In this document: in pieces, positions 4,613-5,572 of the stretch | Numbering within the stretch: position 1 is the stretch's first letter | Layout of the letters: each line of letters begins with the position of its first letter | Assembly: GCA_013042025.1 (NCBI GenBank) | Contig: JABDQY010000260.1 | Coordinates: forward strand, 1 to 5,572 | Source: Bacteroidia bacterium | GTDB taxonomy: Bacteria > Bacteroidota > Bacteroidia > NS11-12g > UBA9320 | DNA: 5,572 nucleotides | Direction: 5' to 3' | The notes under the pieces: model-generated | What the model saw: the letters and a program-made list of their open reading frames with translations, nothing else | What the model was told of the DNA's origin: nothing | The model's database searches: none | Program-made: the position numbers and the translations under genes

Positions 4613-5572
4613 CTATTCGATTACAATTTTTTGTGAATGCAGAACATCTCCTTTGTCATTTGTAATTGAGAGAACATAGGCACCTGAAGCAAATCCAGTT
4701 GTACTAAACATAAACTTAGCAATTCCTATTTCTGCTTGCTGATTTTCCAGTTGCTTCACAATTTTACCTCTCATATCAGACAATCGAATATTCACTAACT
4801 CCGATTCTGAAAATTCAGCGGCCACAGTTATTGAGTTATTTGCTGGATTGGGATACGATATCAGCTGATTTACTTTAACAAGTTTATTCTCAACCTTTAG
4901 TTTAGCTATCCAAACATTATTGGATGCGTTATCATCTCCATAGCTGCCACACAACCAAACTATTCCAGGCTCATTGTATTTACGTTGAATATCGGTGTAG
5001 TCTCCCCAACGCTCTGCGGTATCTGGTACAAAAGCGTCAATTAAACTATCCCCTTGTTTTACCATAATAACATCTGAATATAGTCTCTCAGAGCCTTCAT
5101 TCTTATTGTGAAAGACTGCACTTGTACCAGGAAAATCACTTTCGCCAACATGCGAAAAGGTAATCAGCATGGAATGCTCATCGGCACCATCATTACCTGC
5201 AAAAGCTAAAGATGGATATGCATAGTCGAGCGTTTCAGATGAGATTATTTCTCCTTCTATCGTAGGATTACCTGATACATCTGAAATAATTCCATGATAA
5301 ACTCCAGAACTTAATTGCGATGGTACTAACGTACTTTGCACATAGTGGATTTTATTGTTGTGAAGTGTAGCTGATAAAACTCTTGTATCGTTGGTTTGTA
5401 ACCGAAAACCCACAACAGGTTGAAACACTGTAGGCGGAACTCCGTAATTGGTGTTGGTGGTTAAAACCGTTAGTTTATGTTCTCCAAGTCCAGATTTTGC
5501 AGTATTGGTAACCTCATGTAAAAACACCGTATCGTTTGAAGCAGCACCTGGACGCACAGATAAGAAATACAT
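4613..5572 (-). CDS. Secreted beta-propeller-like protein with T9SS C-terminal sorting domain (N-terminus outside window)
   Basis: The visible 319 residues are the C-terminal part of a protein exported by the type IX secretion system. The Met at the window edge is probably internal, since no signal peptide follows it and the frame stays open. Residues 1-225 are rich in beta strands and Thr/Ser/Asn/Gly. The segment RLQTNDTRVLSATLHNNKIH (57-76) and the motif RWGDYTDIQ (188-196), followed by GIVWLCGSYG, resemble repeats of sialidase/BNR-like propellers in Bacteroidota surface proteins. No catalytic assignment is possible. The last 80 residues, from YPNPANNSI (240-248) through RGKIVKQL (269-276) to a final strand ending KIVIE, form a type A sorting domain (Por_Secre_tail). 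It is normally cleaved during export, and in some species the substrate is then attached to surface lipopolysaccharide. gpsA follows after 29 bp on the same strand. Confidence 0.88.
   Translation of the reverse strand: MYFLSVRPGAASNDTVFLHEVTNTAKSGLGEHKLTVLTTNTNYGVPPTVFQPVVGFRLQTNDTRVLSATLHNNKIHYVQSTLVPSQLSSGVYHGIISDVSGNPTIEGEIISSETLDYAYPSLAFAGNDGADEHSMLITFSHVGESDFPGTSAVFHNKNEGSERLYSDVIMVKQGDSLIDAFVPDTAERWGDYTDIQRKYNEPGIVWLCGSYGDDNASNNVWIAKLKVENKLVKVNQLISYPNPANNSITVAAEFSESELVNIRLSDMRGKIVKQLENQQAEIGIAKFMFSTTGFASGAYVLSITNDKGDVLHSQKIVIE

Overview
The window looks like a chromosomal segment of a Bacteroidota bacterium, probably of the Flavobacteriales kind. The evidence is AT-rich DNA, no clear Shine-Dalgarno sequences, a LytS-like kinase paired with a LytTR regulator, a DUF2797 protein, and a protein ending in a type IX secretion (T9SS) sorting domain. 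No mobile element, CRISPR array, tRNA or rRNA was seen. The genus cannot be read from the sequence.

Layout. On the + strand, positions 2-1281 hold the 3' part of a histidine kinase gene and, 2 bp later, a complete LytTR response regulator gene. The 209 bp after this (1282-1490) have no convincing ORF but are rich in signals. They hold two identical 13-bp direct repeats whose cores fit the LytTR-family operator consensus with a 12-bp spacer, then a -7-like promoter box, a perfect 7-bp hairpin and a strong intrinsic terminator. Together these look like a short non-coding RNA gene under control of the adjacent regulator, which is the most interesting signal in the window.

The DUF2797 gene (1491-2309, - strand) converges on that terminator. 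Between it and the next + strand gene lies a possible 59-codon small gene (2365-2544, -). A two-gene + strand operon (2543-3033) encodes a DUF2892 membrane protein and a single-domain rhodanese, the two halves of a YgaP-type sulfurtransferase. It ends at a hairpin terminator (3054-3083).

The rest is a - strand run read from right to left: a secreted propeller-like protein with a T9SS tail (cut by the window edge), gpsA (glycerol-3-phosphate dehydrogenase, membrane phospholipid synthesis), and an unrecognised multi-pass membrane protein whose start codon overlaps the gpsA stop.

Working together: the kinase would sense a signal and phosphorylate the LytTR protein, which could bind the repeats just downstream and switch on the short RNA. 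The rhodanese and membrane protein probably handle sulfane sulfur at the inner membrane. GpsA supplies glycerol-3-phosphate for lipids. The sulfur operon and the gpsA group show no functional link to the two-component system beyond proximity.
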